Source of the DNA: Neisseriaceae bacterium
GTDB taxonomy: Bacteria; Pseudomonadota; Gammaproteobacteria; Burkholderiales; Neisseriaceae
Assembly: GCA_017934045.1 (NCBI GenBank)
Contig: JAGBKK010000027.1
Span: forward strand, 26,198-90,197
Reading direction: 5' to 3'
Length of the DNA: 64,000 bases
The notes under the pieces were generated by a model. The model was not told the origin of the DNA. It was given only the letters and a program-made list of their open reading frames with translations, and made no database searches. Positions 17,021-30,057 of this stretch are shown here, in pieces. A program made the position numbers and the translations under genes. How positions within the stretch are numbered: position 1 is the first letter of the stretch; every line of letters starts with the position of its first letter.

Positions 17021-18109
17021 ATGCAAAAATGGCAACTCGCAAGTTTAACAGCCGCTTTATGTACAGCTCTCGCCGTATCAGCTTGTGGCGATCAGACTGC
17101 CCAAAAAAGCAATCAAACACAAACCCCCACCGCAACCACAAAGAATAGCCAACCTGGTAAAGGTGCGGTGATTGGTTTTGCTCATTGTTGTATTCGTGGT
17201 GAAATTTCAACCATGGACTCTGTGGAAGATACCATTAAACAAGTGGCAGAAGAACGCGGTGCAAAATTACTGTATGCCAACGCGGAAGACAGCAAACATA
17301 GAGATGACGCTGATTTCCAAATCAATCAAGTCAAACAACTGATTGATCAAGGTGCCAAAGTGGTTATTTTGATTACTTCCAACGGCAAAAAAATGAAAGA
17401 AATTCAACAAGCGTCTGTTGAATATGCTCAATCCAAAGGGGCGTATATTATTGCGGCACGCCGTCCTTTGCCCAAAGCCATTCACTCTCGTTTTGGCAAC
17501 GCTTTTTCGGTATCGTCTTCAACCGAAGCCGCTGGTTTGCATCAAGGCAAAATGGTTGCGAATATGTGGAAACAATATCCCGAATGGGATAAAAATGGCG
17601 ATGGCAAAGTGCAGTACGGCATATTGCAAGGATTAGAGGGCAATCCTAAAACAATTGCACGCACCAAAAATTTCTTGAATGCAATGAATGCGGACGGACG
17701 CGAAGTGGAACGCATTGCCACTGCCGACACCGACTGGGAACGCAATAAAGCCAAAGAGGCGGTTGCCAAATGGATTAAATCGGGTCAAATCAACAAAATG
17801 GAAATTTTGGTCGCCAACTCGGACGATTTGGCTTTGGGCGGCTTGGACGCACTCAAAGAAGCCAACAAACCATTGTTGCCAATATTTGGCTTAAACGCGA
17901 TTGACGAAGCACAAGAAGCCATTAAAAAAGGCGAAATGGCAGGTTCAGTTTTGCAAGATGTACCGCAACAAGGTCGCGTAGCGTATCGCTTGGCAGAAAA
18001 CTTGGCATTGGGCAAAAGAGCCAATGACGGTATTGACTTGGAATTAGAAGGCGGACACACCATCAATGTGCCGTATGCGATTGTTACCAAGGTTAATGAA
18101 AACAAATAA
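17021..18109 (+). CDS. Galactose/glucose-type ABC substrate-binding lipoprotein
   Basis: 362 residues. Lipobox VSAC (Cys22), a short Thr/Gln/Asn-rich linker, then a periplasmic-binding-protein type I fold (about 46-355). An EF-hand-like calcium loop (DKNGDGKVQYGILQG, near 190) matches the one in E. coli MglB, as does the SNSD-like VANSDDLALGG. It should bind a hexose such as galactose or glucose. No ATPase (mglA) or permease (mglC) gene follows; a terminator does. A good site (TTAGGAGA) precedes the ATG. Confidence 0.82.
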   Translation: MQKWQLASLTAALCTALAVSACGDQTAQKSNQTQTPTATTKNSQPGKGAVIGFAHCCIRGEISTMDSVEDTIKQVAEERGAKLLYANAEDSKHRDDADFQINQVKQLIDQGAKVVILITSNGKKMKEIQQASVEYAQSKGAYIIAARRPLPKAIHSRFGNAFSVSSSTEAAGLHQGKMVANMWKQYPEWDKNGDGKVQYGILQGLEGNPKTIARTKNFLNAMNADGREVERIATADTDWERNKAKEAVAKWIKSGQINKMEILVANSDDLALGGLDALKEANKPLLPIFGLNAIDEAQEAIKKGEMAGSVLQDVPQQGRVAYRLAENLALGKRANDGIDLELEGGHTINVPYAIVTKVNENK

Positions 18110-18135
18110 TGGCATTCGTTTTGCAATATTATAAA

Positions 18136-18160
18136 CGGCAGGTTTTACCTGCTGTTTTTT
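18136..18160 (+). terminator. Terminator after the sugar-binding lipoprotein gene
   Basis: An 8-bp stem (CGGCAGGT / ACCTGCTG) with a 3-4 base loop is followed by TTTTTT. It ends the transcript about 45 bases after the stop codon, so no transporter genes are co-transcribed. Confidence 0.8.
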
Positions 18161-18231
18161 AATTGCCTATTTTCAGGCTGCCTGAAAAAAAAACAAGGCA
18201 AATGCCTTGTTTTTCTACGCTAATCAACAGA

Positions 18232-18756
18232 TTAGTCGTCCATTTTGATACGCAATACATTGCCTGTTTGTGCATCAACATTGACATCAAATTCCATGCC
18301 GTTGAATGTTTTGATTTCCACTTCATAATAGGATTGACCGTTTTTGTATTTTAATTCCACATCGCCAATTCTGCCTTGTGTTTGATAGCGTTCAAAAACG
18401 GCTTGTTCGGCGATTTTGCCTGCCTCGTCATAACTTACATTGGTTTGTTTAACTTGACCAGTTTTTGCATCAACATACACATCGTATTCTTTACCTGAAT
18501 ACAGTTTGACTTCCACTTTGTAATAAGCATCGCCATTTTTGTTTTTTAATTCAACTTCATCAACAAATGCATTTTGTTGATATTGTTGCCAAATAGCGTC
18601 CAAAGCCGCTTGACCTGCTTGTTGCTTGCTAACAAATTGAGCATATTGCTGTGTTTGTGGGGCTCGGCGAGAATATCGATGATAATCTTTGGCATAAACC
18701 GCAGAAGTCATCGCCAAAGAAGCCAGAAGAACGACAAGTGTGTTACGCATTTTCAT
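18232..18756 (-). CDS. Secreted protein with two PepSY domains
   Basis: 174 residues. Signal peptide to SAVYA (residues 1-22), then two PepSY-like repeats (about 45-105 and 110-172). Both carry the pattern V-ELK-KNG-YYKVEVK-(Y/F)-G-E-DV-VDA-TG-V. PepSY domains are usually periplasmic and are thought to inhibit peptidases or bind ligands. Two starts are possible (MKM or MRN, two codons apart); AAGGA favours the first. Its neighbour across the monooxygenase gene (20201-20545) encodes a single PepSY domain. Confidence 0.85.
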   Translation of the reverse strand: MKMRNTLVVLLASLAMTSAVYAKDYHRYSRRAPQTQQYAQFVSKQQAGQAALDAIWQQYQQNAFVDEVELKNKNGDAYYKVEVKLYSGKEYDVYVDAKTGQVKQTNVSYDEAGKIAEQAVFERYQTQGRIGDVELKYKNGQSYYEVEIKTFNGMEFDVNVDAQTGNVLRIKMDD

Positions 18757-18992
18757 TTTCCTTTTTTGATTGCTTAAAATAACGGCATTAGTCTATGGCT
18801 AAAAACTTAAATCAGTCTTAATAAAAATATCTTATTTTCAACAAGTTAGATAATACTTATTCAAGAAAATGATAATATAAAACAATTTTCAGGCTGCCTG
18901 AAAAAAATATCTTGCACTTTTCTCTTTCGTTTTAGTCAAGAATCAGCGATAATCACGCTTTTATCCAACAAACCCAGATTTATAGGTTGTTT

Positions 18993-20150
18993 ATGGACTT
19001 GCCCTTATTCTCATTCAAAGGAAAAACCCTGCTGCCCATTGTTCAAGGCGGTATGGGGGTTGCTATTTCTGCGTCAAAACTCTCGTCTGCAGTGGCTCGC
19101 GAAAACTGTATCGGCACGATTGCATCCGTTGATTTACGCCATTTGCACCCCGATTTGCTGGAACAATCCAAAGAAAATCCGTCCGAAGAAAAATACAGTC
19201 GTCTCAACTGCATTGCTTTGGATAGGGAAATTAAATCCGCATTAGCGATGAGCGAAGGTCGCGGTATGATTGCCGTGAATGTGATGAAAGCGGTGAAAGA
19301 CCATAAACTACATGTGCGTCAAGCCTGCGAGTCGGGGGCACATGCGATTGTCATGGGTGCGGGCTTGCCTTTGGATTTGCCCGAAATGACCGAAGATTTT
19401 CCAAATGTGGCGTTGCTGCCCATTTTGTCGGAATCGCGGGGTATCGGCATTATCCTAAAACGCTGGATGAAAAAAAATCGCCTGCCTGACGCTGTGGTGA
19501 TTGAACACCCCAACCACGCCGCAGGACATTTGGGAGCGGCAACCATTCAATCCGCCGTTAAAGACGATCGTTTTGATTTTGTTCGTGTTTTAGAAGAAAC
19601 CAAAGAAGTCATCAAAAAATTAGGTTTGGAAAGCGAAAAAATTCCGATGATTTTGGCAGGCGGTATGGCGAACGCCCAAAAAGTCAAAACTGCCCTGTGC
19701 GAATGGGGGGCGAATGCGGTGCAAATCGGCACCGCCTTTGCGGTAACACGCGAAGGAGACGCACACGACAATTTCAAACGCACGCTTTTGGGTGCGGCAC
19801 GCGAACAAGTCATTGAATTTATGTCGGTGGCAGGCTTACCCGCACGCGGCATTCGCACCAAGTTTTTAGACAGTTACTTAAAACGCGAAGAAAAACTACA
19901 AGCCAACGCCAAAGCCGATCCAGCCCGTTGCACACAAGGCATTAACTGCCTGTCGGTGTGCGGTTTGCGAGACGGTTTGAACAAAGTGGGACAATTTTGT
20001 ATTGATTTAAAACTCGCCGCCGCATTTCGTGGCGAAGTTGATAAGGGCTTGTTTTTCAGAGGAAAAGACCCCCTACCCTTTGGCGATAAAATGAAAACCG
20101 TCAAAGAAACCATTGCGTATTTATTGGGTAAGGAAGAAGTGGCAGTGTAA
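18993..20150 (+). CDS. Nitronate monooxygenase / FabK-like flavoprotein
   Basis: 385 residues from the ATG at 18993 (an upstream TTG at 18987 is less likely). An FMN-binding TIM barrel is shown by LPIVQGGMGVAISASKLSSA, HAIVMGAGLPLD, VVIEHPNHAAGHLGA and ILAGGMANAQKV...GANAVQIGTAF. The extended C-terminal part has four Cys (ARCTQGINCLSVCGLRDGL). Family members oxidise nitronates or reduce enoyl-ACP; the substrate here is undetermined. The promoter region is shared with the divergent PepSY gene. Confidence 0.85.
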   Translation: MDLPLFSFKGKTLLPIVQGGMGVAISASKLSSAVARENCIGTIASVDLRHLHPDLLEQSKENPSEEKYSRLNCIALDREIKSALAMSEGRGMIAVNVMKAVKDHKLHVRQACESGAHAIVMGAGLPLDLPEMTEDFPNVALLPILSESRGIGIILKRWMKKNRLPDAVVIEHPNHAAGHLGAATIQSAVKDDRFDFVRVLEETKEVIKKLGLESEKIPMILAGGMANAQKVKTALCEWGANAVQIGTAFAVTREGDAHDNFKRTLLGAAREQVIEFMSVAGLPARGIRTKFLDSYLKREEKLQANAKADPARCTQGINCLSVCGLRDGLNKVGQFCIDLKLAAAFRGEVDKGLFFRGKDPLPFGDKMKTVKETIAYLLGKEEVAV

Positions 20151-20166
20151 TTATTCAGGCTGCCTG

Positions 20167-20202
20167 AAAAAACGCTTATCATATCAATGATAAGCGTTTT
20201 TT
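20167..20202. terminator. Bidirectional terminator, monooxygenase / PepSY gene
   Basis: A 14- to 16-bp stem (AAAACGCTTATCAT and its complement) around ATCA is flanked by A and T runs, so it works on both strands. It adjoins a DUS at 20154-20168 and overlaps the PepSY stop. Confidence 0.85.
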
Positions 20203-20545
20203 AGTCCAAATCGATTTTCGTGGCAATCACCTTGCCAGTGCGTGCGTTGATGTGGATTTCGTATTCATGCCCTTTGCGGTCTTTGATTTCTACTTCATAA
20301 TAATTGGCACCAATATAACGGCGTTTATATTCCACTTCGCTCACACGCCCTTTTACACGGAATGCTTTATACACATAGTTTTGTGCAATATTGATGGCAC
20401 GGCGGTGCGAAATTTCACAATCATCTGCACGACATTCAACCGCTTGGCGGTTGGGAGAAACTTTTCTTTGATTTTTATCCGCATATGTTGTCGTAGAAGT
20501 GATTAAAACCGTTATCAACAGCAGAAAACGGAGCGTTTTTCCCAT
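20201..20545 (-). CDS. Secreted single PepSY-domain protein
   Basis: 114 residues from the ATG at 20545 (GAGGAAAAAATG); a longer frame to 20581 has no site. Signal peptide MGKTLRFLLLITVLITSTTTYA. The PepSY repeat (about 50-112) ends GHEYEIHINARTGKVIATKID, like the second repeat of the 18232 protein. Two Cys (ECRADDCEI) may form a disulphide. A periplasmic location is inferred; the function is unknown. Confidence 0.82.
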   Translation of the reverse strand: MGKTLRFLLLITVLITSTTTYADKNQRKVSPNRQAVECRADDCEISHRRAINIAQNYVYKAFRVKGRVSEVEYKRRYIGANYYEVEIKDRKGHEYEIHINARTGKVIATKIDLD

Positions 20546-20693
20546 TTTTTCCTCAAATATTGGTCGTATAACAATAAACACGGTGCGTAAATTATCGTAA
20601 CAAACTTAATAAAAACTTAATCAATAACTTATATTCGCTGAAAACCAATGCACTTGGCGATGGTCTTTCAGGCTGCCTGAAATTATTTTTCTA

Positions 20694-21413
20694 TTATGCT
20701 ATCACGATTTGTTCTATTTTTTCTTGTTCCGTTTCAATTTGTTGTTCGCATTGTTTGGTCATTTCTTCTACACTACCAAAATCCCACGCAATTTGAGGCA
20801 GAATCACAAATTTTACTGTGCCAGGATATTTTAAAAATGAATTTTTCGGCCAATAAGTGCCACTATTGACAGCCACAGGCACCATATTCATTTGTAAATT
20901 TTGTGCCAAGCGTGCCGCACCTGTTTTGTATTTACCTTTTTCACCAGGTTTCATGCGTGTGCCTTCGGGAAAAATGGTAATCCAAAAGCCTTTGTCTTTG
21001 CGTTTTTTGCCTTGTTCTAATATTTGTTTGGTGGCTTTGGTACGGCTTTTGCGATTGATGGCAATGGGATTCATCAACATTAAACCTTGCCCCAATATGG
21101 GTAAATAAAAAAGTTCTCTTTTTAAGATATTGGCTTGATGCGGAAAAATTAAATGCAAAATCAGGGTTTCATAAGCGGATTGATGTTTGCAACAAATAAT
21201 CGCAGGCTCATTAGGAATATTTTCTTCCCCCACGACTTGATAATCTAATCCAATGATATTTTTCAGTAAAGATGATACCACTTTAACCCAAAAAATACCT
21301 ATATTAAGCCGTTGATGTGCTGGCAAAAAAATAGATAATAATATAATGGGAAATATCGCTATGGTAAATACGCAAAAACATAGCCAAAATAATAAGTTTT
21401 TGATGAGTAACAT
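20694..21413 (-). CDS. plsC: 1-acyl-sn-glycerol-3-phosphate acyltransferase
   Basis: 239 residues. An N-terminal membrane segment is followed by the acyltransferase motif CKHQSAYET (HX4E rather than HX4D) and the second motif FPEGTRMKPGEKGKYKTG. It makes phosphatidic acid from lysophosphatidic acid at the inner membrane. Neisserial homologues also carry the KHQS-x-x-ET form, so the Glu is likely not a defect. Confidence 0.88.
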   Translation of the reverse strand: MLLIKNLLFWLCFCVFTIAIFPIILLSIFLPAHQRLNIGIFWVKVVSSLLKNIIGLDYQVVGEENIPNEPAIICCKHQSAYETLILHLIFPHQANILKRELFYLPILGQGLMLMNPIAINRKSRTKATKQILEQGKKRKDKGFWITIFPEGTRMKPGEKGKYKTGAARLAQNLQMNMVPVAVNSGTYWPKNSFLKYPGTVKFVILPQIAWDFGSVEEMTKQCEQQIETEQEKIEQIVIA

Positions 21414-21464
21414 AATGATGAATATTTAATTAAATGAAAGTTTCAGGCTGCCTGAAAGTTTTAT

Positions 21465-21483
21465 GGTGGGTCGAAGACCCACC
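21465..21483. terminator. Hairpin downstream of gyrB
   Basis: A perfect 8-bp stem GGTGGGTC / GACCCACC with a 3-base loop (GAA on the plus strand, TTC on the minus strand) lies 18 bases after the gyrB stop. A DUS follows at 21442-21456. It lacks a good T tract, so a terminator role is tentative. The sequence context resembles the GTAGGGTGGG repeats at 4385 and 59706. Confidence 0.5.
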
Positions 21484-21501
21484 CTACCTACTCTTACACC
21501 A

Positions 21502-23925
<2,424 letters not shown>

Positions 23926-24124
23926 TTAAAAAACTTGCTGATTATAGCATATTTAAGCCTTTCAGGCAGCCTGAAAAACAGTGAGTAATGCGTCATCTGC
24001 AATGAAATTTTATTGATGATGATGTTGCGATGATGATTTTCAGGCAGCCTGAAAGATTAAATTAAACTGCTACGGCAGATTATTGTTTTTATTAAAGAAA
24101 ATATTTCAGGCTGCCTGAAATATT

Positions 24125-25111
24125 TTATTCTTCCTTGGGTTGTCGCAACATCAAAGCTTCTACTGCCATTTGGGCAGTGATTTTGTCGTTGATTAAATCG
24201 AACAAAATAGCTGTAATCGGCATATCAATGCCGTGTTTTTGTGCCATACGATTGACTTCGGCAATGGTGTTAATGCCCTCGGCGACATGTCCTAATTCTT
24301 GCAAAATTTGCGGTAAGGGTTTGTTTTCGGCAAATTTTAAGCCCACTTGACGGTTACGCGATAAATCGCCTGTGGCGGTTAAAATTAAGTCGCCCATACC
24401 TGCCAAGCCCATCATGGTGGTGGCGTTTGCACCCAAAGCCAACGCCAAACGCGAGATTTCTGCCAAGCCGCGTGTCAGTAGGGCGGCACGAGCATTCAAA
24501 CCAAACTGTAAGCCGTCCGCAATGCCTGCGGCAACGGCAATCACATTTTTCACCGCACCGCCTACCGCAACGCCTATGGGGTCGTGATTGGCATAAATTC
24601 GCATAATCGTGCTATTTAATTGTGCGGAAATTTGGTCAGCCCATTCGTTGTTATTAGACGCAATGCACACCGCACACGGCAAACCCTGTGCGACTTCTTT
24701 GGCAAATGACGGCCCTGATAATAAGCCGATATAAGGGTTTTCAGGCAGCACTTCTTGCAACACTTGGTGTGGCAATAAGCCTGTATTCTTTTCAAAGCCT
24801 TTGCAAGCAGCTAATACAGGCGTTTTGGGGGCAAATTGTTGCAAATGCGTTGTGGCAACTTGTCTCAATGCCCCTGTTGGCACAACCGATAAAATTAAAT
24901 CGGCGTTTTGTAATTGACGGTAATCGGCAGTAACGGTTAAGTGTTCAGGCAGCCTGAACCCTTTGAAAAATAAAATATTGTCGCCGTGTTGATTGATTTG
25001 ATCTGCCATAGCCTGATTTTCGGCAAACAAAGAAACGGTGTGCCCACAACGGTTAAAATGAATCGCCAAAGCCGTTCCCCAAGCACCTGCACCGATGACT
25101 GCAATTTTCAT
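24125..25111 (-). CDS. gpsA: Glycerol-3-phosphate dehydrogenase [NAD(P)+]
   Basis: 328 residues. N-terminal GAGAWGTALAIHF nucleotide-binding loop, then GPSFAKEVAQG, the catalytic Lys in GGAVKNVIAVAAGIADGL, and GLAGMGDLILTATG. It makes sn-glycerol-3-phosphate for phospholipid synthesis. A DUS inside the gene (24944-24958) encodes a loop. Three DUS lie between it and gyrB (23961, 24039, 24105). Confidence 0.96.
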   Translation of the reverse strand: MKIAVIGAGAWGTALAIHFNRCGHTVSLFAENQAMADQINQHGDNILFFKGFRLPEHLTVTADYRQLQNADLILSVVPTGALRQVATTHLQQFAPKTPVLAACKGFEKNTGLLPHQVLQEVLPENPYIGLLSGPSFAKEVAQGLPCAVCIASNNNEWADQISAQLNSTIMRIYANHDPIGVAVGGAVKNVIAVAAGIADGLQFGLNARAALLTRGLAEISRLALALGANATTMMGLAGMGDLILTATGDLSRNRQVGLKFAENKPLPQILQELGHVAEGINTIAEVNRMAQKHGIDMPITAILFDLINDKITAQMAVEALMLRQPKEE

Positions 25112-25317
25112 CTGAACACCTATTTAAAGATAAAAAATGGCGTATTCTAACATAACTCAATACACGCACTTCATCGCAAAACAATGATGCCTTGCTTGGT
25201 GTGGCTGTATATTTTTTCAGGCAGCCTGAAAATAAAAAATCATTGAATAATATTTAATTTTATCAATAAGTTAAAAATAAAACACCGCTCAAAGGGTGGA
25301 TATAGTTAAAAAGATAT

Positions 25318-25345
25318 TTGCAAAATTGCAATCCCTTGTTACAAT
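25318..25345 (+). promoter_or_regulatory. Sigma-70 promoter of acpP
   Basis: TTGCAA (25318-25323), 16 bases, TACAAT (25340-25345). It lies about 40 bases upstream of the acpP ATG, fitting a short leader for a highly expressed gene. Confidence 0.7.
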
Positions 25346-25386
25346 AGCGGTTAAAATTTTTTTCAACACAGAAAGTTTGGACACAA

Positions 25387-25623
25387 ATGGACAACATCGA
25401 ACAACGCGTTAAAGACATCGTTGCCGAGCAATTAGGCGTAGAAAAAGACAAAGTAACCAACGAAGCCGCTTTTGAAGCCGATTTAGGTGCGGATTCTTTG
25501 GACACTGTGGAATTGGTTATGGCTTTGGAAGAAGCATTCGGTTGCGAAATTCCTGACGAAGAAGCCGAAAAAATCACCACTGTGCAACAAGCCATTGACT
25601 ATGTAACCGCCAATTTGGGCTAA
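25387..25623 (+). CDS. acpP: Acyl carrier protein
   Basis: 78 residues, acidic. The phosphopantetheine attachment Ser is in [16 protein letters not shown] (near residue 38). It carries growing acyl chains in type II fatty acid synthesis. The order acpP-fabF is the common one, but a strong terminator sits between them here. Confidence 0.97.
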   Translation: MDNIEQRVKDIVAEQLGVEKDKVTNEAAFEADLGADSLDTVELVMALEEAFGCEIPDEEAEKITTVQQAIDYVTANLG

Positions 25624-25650
25624 TGGTTTGAGTTTGTCGTAACACACAAT

Positions 25651-25698
25651 AAAAAGCCTTTGAACCAAACCTTTCAGGCTGCCGTTCAAAGGCTTTTT
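25651..25698 (+). terminator. Terminator after acpP with a truncated DUS in its loop
   Basis: A perfect 15-bp stem (AAAAAGCCTTTGAAC, 25651-25665, pairing with 25684-25698) ends in a T run. The 18-base loop contains TTTCAGGCTGCC, a truncated DUS. Read-through would be needed for acpP and fabF to share a transcript. Confidence 0.88.
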
Positions 25699-25733
25699 GT
25701 GGTTTTATCGCAAAATCATTTAATTAAGGAAAA

Positions 25734-26996
25734 ATGCAATTTATGAATACCGCAAGACGAGTTGTTGTTACAGGATTAGGGCAAGTTTCCCCTGTGGGTA
25801 ACAATATTAACGAAGCGTGGGCAAATTTGACCGCAGGAGTTAGCGGTATCGGCACAATTACGCGTTTTGACGCATCAGGCTTATCTTGCACGATTGCAGG
25901 CGAAGTGAAAAATTTCGATGTCAGTCAATATATTTCCCCCAAAGAAGCACGCCGTATGGATGTGTTTATTCACTACGGCATTGCCGCTGCCTTGCAAGCC
26001 ATTGCTGACGCAGGTTTGGACGATATTTCCGATTTAAATAAAGAACGCGTAGGGGTGAATATTGGTGCGGGCATTGGCGGCTTACCAGCGATTGAAGCCA
26101 CTGCCAACACGGTATTTGAACAAGGGGCAAAACGCATTAACCCATTTTTTATTCCGTCTGCATTGATTAACTTAATCTGCGGTCATATCACCATTATGAA
26201 AGGCTATCGTGGTCCGTCTTATGGTATGGTTTCGGCTTGCACCACAGGCACGCACAGCATAGGCGAAGCCGCTCGCAATATTGCCTATGGCGATGCCGAT
26301 ATTATGATTGCAGGCGGTGCGGAAGGGGCAATTTGTACGCTTGGCGTGGGCGGATTTGCCGCAATGAAAGCCTTATCCACACGCAATGATGACCCTGCGA
26401 CAGCCTCTCGTCCATGGGATAAAGACCGAGACGGCTTTGTAATGGGCGAGGGTGCAGGCGTTTTGGTGTTAGAAGAACTTGAACACGCCAAACGCCGTGG
26501 GGCAAAAATCTACGCCGAAGTGGCAGGCTACGGTATGAGTTCAGACGCACACCACATTACCGCCCCCAACGCCGAAGGTCCTGCTTTGGCAATGAAACGA
26601 GCATTAGCGGACGCTGGCTTAAATCCGTCTGATATAGACTATATCAACGCCCACGGCACTTCCACGCCTTTGGGCGATGTGAATGAAACGGTCGCCATTA
26701 AATTAGCGTTAGGCGAAGAAAACGCTAAAAACTTGGTGGTTAATTCCACCAAATCAATGACAGGGCATTTATTGGGCGGTGCAGGTGGCATTGAAGCGGT
26801 GTATTCGGTTTTGGCGTTAGCGAACCAAGTATCGCCACCCACCATCAACATTTTCAACCAAGACATTGAACACGGTTGCGACTTGGACTACTGTGCCAAC
26901 ACCGCACGCGAAATGACCATCAACGCCATATTGTCCAACTCATTCGGTTTCGGCGGCACAAATGGTTCGTTAGCGATGAAACGGTTTGTAGATTGA
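25734..26996 (+). CDS. fabF: Beta-ketoacyl-ACP synthase II
   Basis: 420 residues. Thiolase fold with the catalytic Cys in MVSACTTGTHSIG, His in INAHGTSTPLGD and His in TKSMTGHLLGGAGG. It elongates acyl-ACP by decarboxylative condensation with malonyl-ACP. AAGGA lies 4 bases before the chosen ATG; a second ATG three codons later is also possible. Confidence 0.97.
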   Translation: MQFMNTARRVVVTGLGQVSPVGNNINEAWANLTAGVSGIGTITRFDASGLSCTIAGEVKNFDVSQYISPKEARRMDVFIHYGIAAALQAIADAGLDDISDLNKERVGVNIGAGIGGLPAIEATANTVFEQGAKRINPFFIPSALINLICGHITIMKGYRGPSYGMVSACTTGTHSIGEAARNIAYGDADIMIAGGAEGAICTLGVGGFAAMKALSTRNDDPATASRPWDKDRDGFVMGEGAGVLVLEELEHAKRRGAKIYAEVAGYGMSSDAHHITAPNAEGPALAMKRALADAGLNPSDIDYINAHGTSTPLGDVNETVAIKLALGEENAKNLVVNSTKSMTGHLLGGAGGIEAVYSVLALANQVSPPTINIFNQDIEHGCDLDYCANTAREMTINAILSNSFGFGGTNGSLAMKRFVD

Positions 26997-27031
26997 TTTT
27001 CAGGCTGCCTGAACACATTTTTCAAACAAAG

Positions 27032-27057
27032 ACGACCGTAAAAACGGTCGTTTTTTT
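27032..27057 (+). terminator. Terminator after fabF
   Basis: A 7-bp stem ACGACCG / CGGTCGT with a 6-base loop is followed by seven T, between two DUS (26999 and 27074). Confidence 0.85.
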
Positions 27058-27093
27058 GTGTGATTAAAACAGTTTCAGGCAGCCTGAAAACCT

Positions 27094-27675
27094 TTAATCT
27101 GCCACTTTATAACCATCATGGCAGGCTTTGCAAGTTTGGCTTAAATTAGCGAAAGCAGGTTTGATTTTTTCCAAATCGTTGGTAATAGTGGCTTCCAAAA
27201 ATTCACTGGATCGTTCGGCAAATTTGACTTGTTGATCGAAAAAGCCGTCTTCATCTGTCCAAATGGTGTCGCGTGATTTGCCGCGTTTGTCTTCTGGCGG
27301 CATTTCGGCTTCAAAATAATGAAACGGTTCGTGGGCATCGCCAAAAAATTCCACCACTTGTTCCAAGAATTTATCAGGGTCATACGGCATTTCGCCATTG
27401 ACCACTTTTGCCATACCTTCCATATCTTGTTGGATTTTTTTGAATGCGTGTGTGCGAATTTCTAACGGCGGACGATTGTCTTCGGCGTAAATGGACGGAA
27501 TGCCAAAAGCGTCTTTTTCTTCACTTTTATCAGCATTTTCTTGACTTTTATCGACAATTTCGGCGGAGATAATTTCGGCGTTGTTTTCAGGCTGCCTTTC
27601 TGTGGCTTGTTCTTGTTTTTGACAAGCGGTTACGCCCAATAAAATGGCACACCATACCCAAGCGATTTTGCTCAT
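27094..27675 (-). CDS. cycP: Cytochrome c' lipoprotein
   Basis: 193 residues. Lipobox-type signal ending GVTAC (Cys18), a charged linker of about 45 residues, then a four-helix cytochrome c' domain with the single haem motif CKACHDGYK at the extreme C-terminus. That position is diagnostic of class II cytochromes. Cytochrome c' binds nitric oxide, and in Neisseria the lipoprotein form helps resist NO. It is a single gene here, without denitrification genes nearby. Confidence 0.87.
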   Translation of the reverse strand: MSKIAWVWCAILLGVTACQKQEQATERQPENNAEIISAEIVDKSQENADKSEEKDAFGIPSIYAEDNRPPLEIRTHAFKKIQQDMEGMAKVVNGEMPYDPDKFLEQVVEFFGDAHEPFHYFEAEMPPEDKRGKSRDTIWTDEDGFFDQQVKFAERSSEFLEATITNDLEKIKPAFANLSQTCKACHDGYKVAD

Positions 27676-27754
27676 TGTTTAAAATTTCCACAAATTCAAA
27701 AAGTGTATTGTATCGCAGTGGTAAAAAATAAGACATATCTAAAATACTATTTAC

Positions 27755-28027
27755 TTATTGATTTTCTTTATCTTTTATATTGTCTTGATACATTGTTTTT
27801 GCCATATTTTCCGCAGTTTGCAAAAATTGTTTTTGCTGTTCTAATAATGCCTGATGCGATCGCACGGCTTGTAAATTAAAGTCCAAAAACAACTCAATGT
27901 GTTTGAGTTCTTGCTGGCGTTTTTCAATATCTTCCACCGTCATTGGCACGCCAAAAAATGGGGCAGTTGAAGCCGTTTTTTGCCAAAATTGTTGCCAAAA
28001 GGTAAAGGGATTATTGTTGTCCGTCAT
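27755..28027 (-). CDS. Small helical protein of unknown function (PhaM-like at best)
   Basis: 90 residues: Asn/Phe/Trp-rich start (NPFTFWQQFWQK), then long amphipathic helices (VEDIEKRQQELKHIELFLDF and onward). There is no signal peptide or membrane segment. The layout recalls the N-terminal part of polyhydroxyalkanoate granule protein PhaM of Betaproteobacteria, but the basic Lys/Ala tail of PhaM is missing, so I keep it as unknown. It is divergent from argS. Confidence 0.6.
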   Translation of the reverse strand: MTDNNNPFTFWQQFWQKTASTAPFFGVPMTVEDIEKRQQELKHIELFLDFNLQAVRSHQALLEQQKQFLQTAENMAKTMYQDNIKDKENQ

Positions 28028-28116
28028 TTTTTTAACTTAATTTTCTTGCCAAAGACGCAATATTTTATCTCTTTTTGTATGGGGCAAGTTAAAATATCGC
28101 TTTTTATGCGATTTAA

Positions 28117-29841
<1,725 letters not shown>

Positions 29842-29872
29842 TTATGCTTTTTCAGGCTGCCTGAAAAACAAC

Positions 29873-29934
29873 CGTTATTCTGAACAGAGCATAAACGAAT
29901 GTGAAAATTCGCTCTGTTCAGAAGATGAATAACG
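29873..29934. repeat. Long imperfect palindrome between argS and murU
   Basis: An 18-base left arm starting CGTTATTCTGAACAGAGC (29873-29890) pairs with 29911-29934 if six bases are looped out. A smaller CGAAT/ATTCG stem lies inside (29896-29900, 29907-29911). It has no T tract and no second copy in the window. It may be a small mobile repeat or a processed-RNA structure. Confidence 0.6.
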
Positions 29935-30057
29935 CATTTTTGTCAATCCATTGAGACGCTTTTCCCAACATAGAAAAACCCCAAACATCTTGGTGAATGA
30001 TAAGATATGCAGTTAAACAAATAATAAGAATATCGTTTTTTTTACGGAAAAATAACC

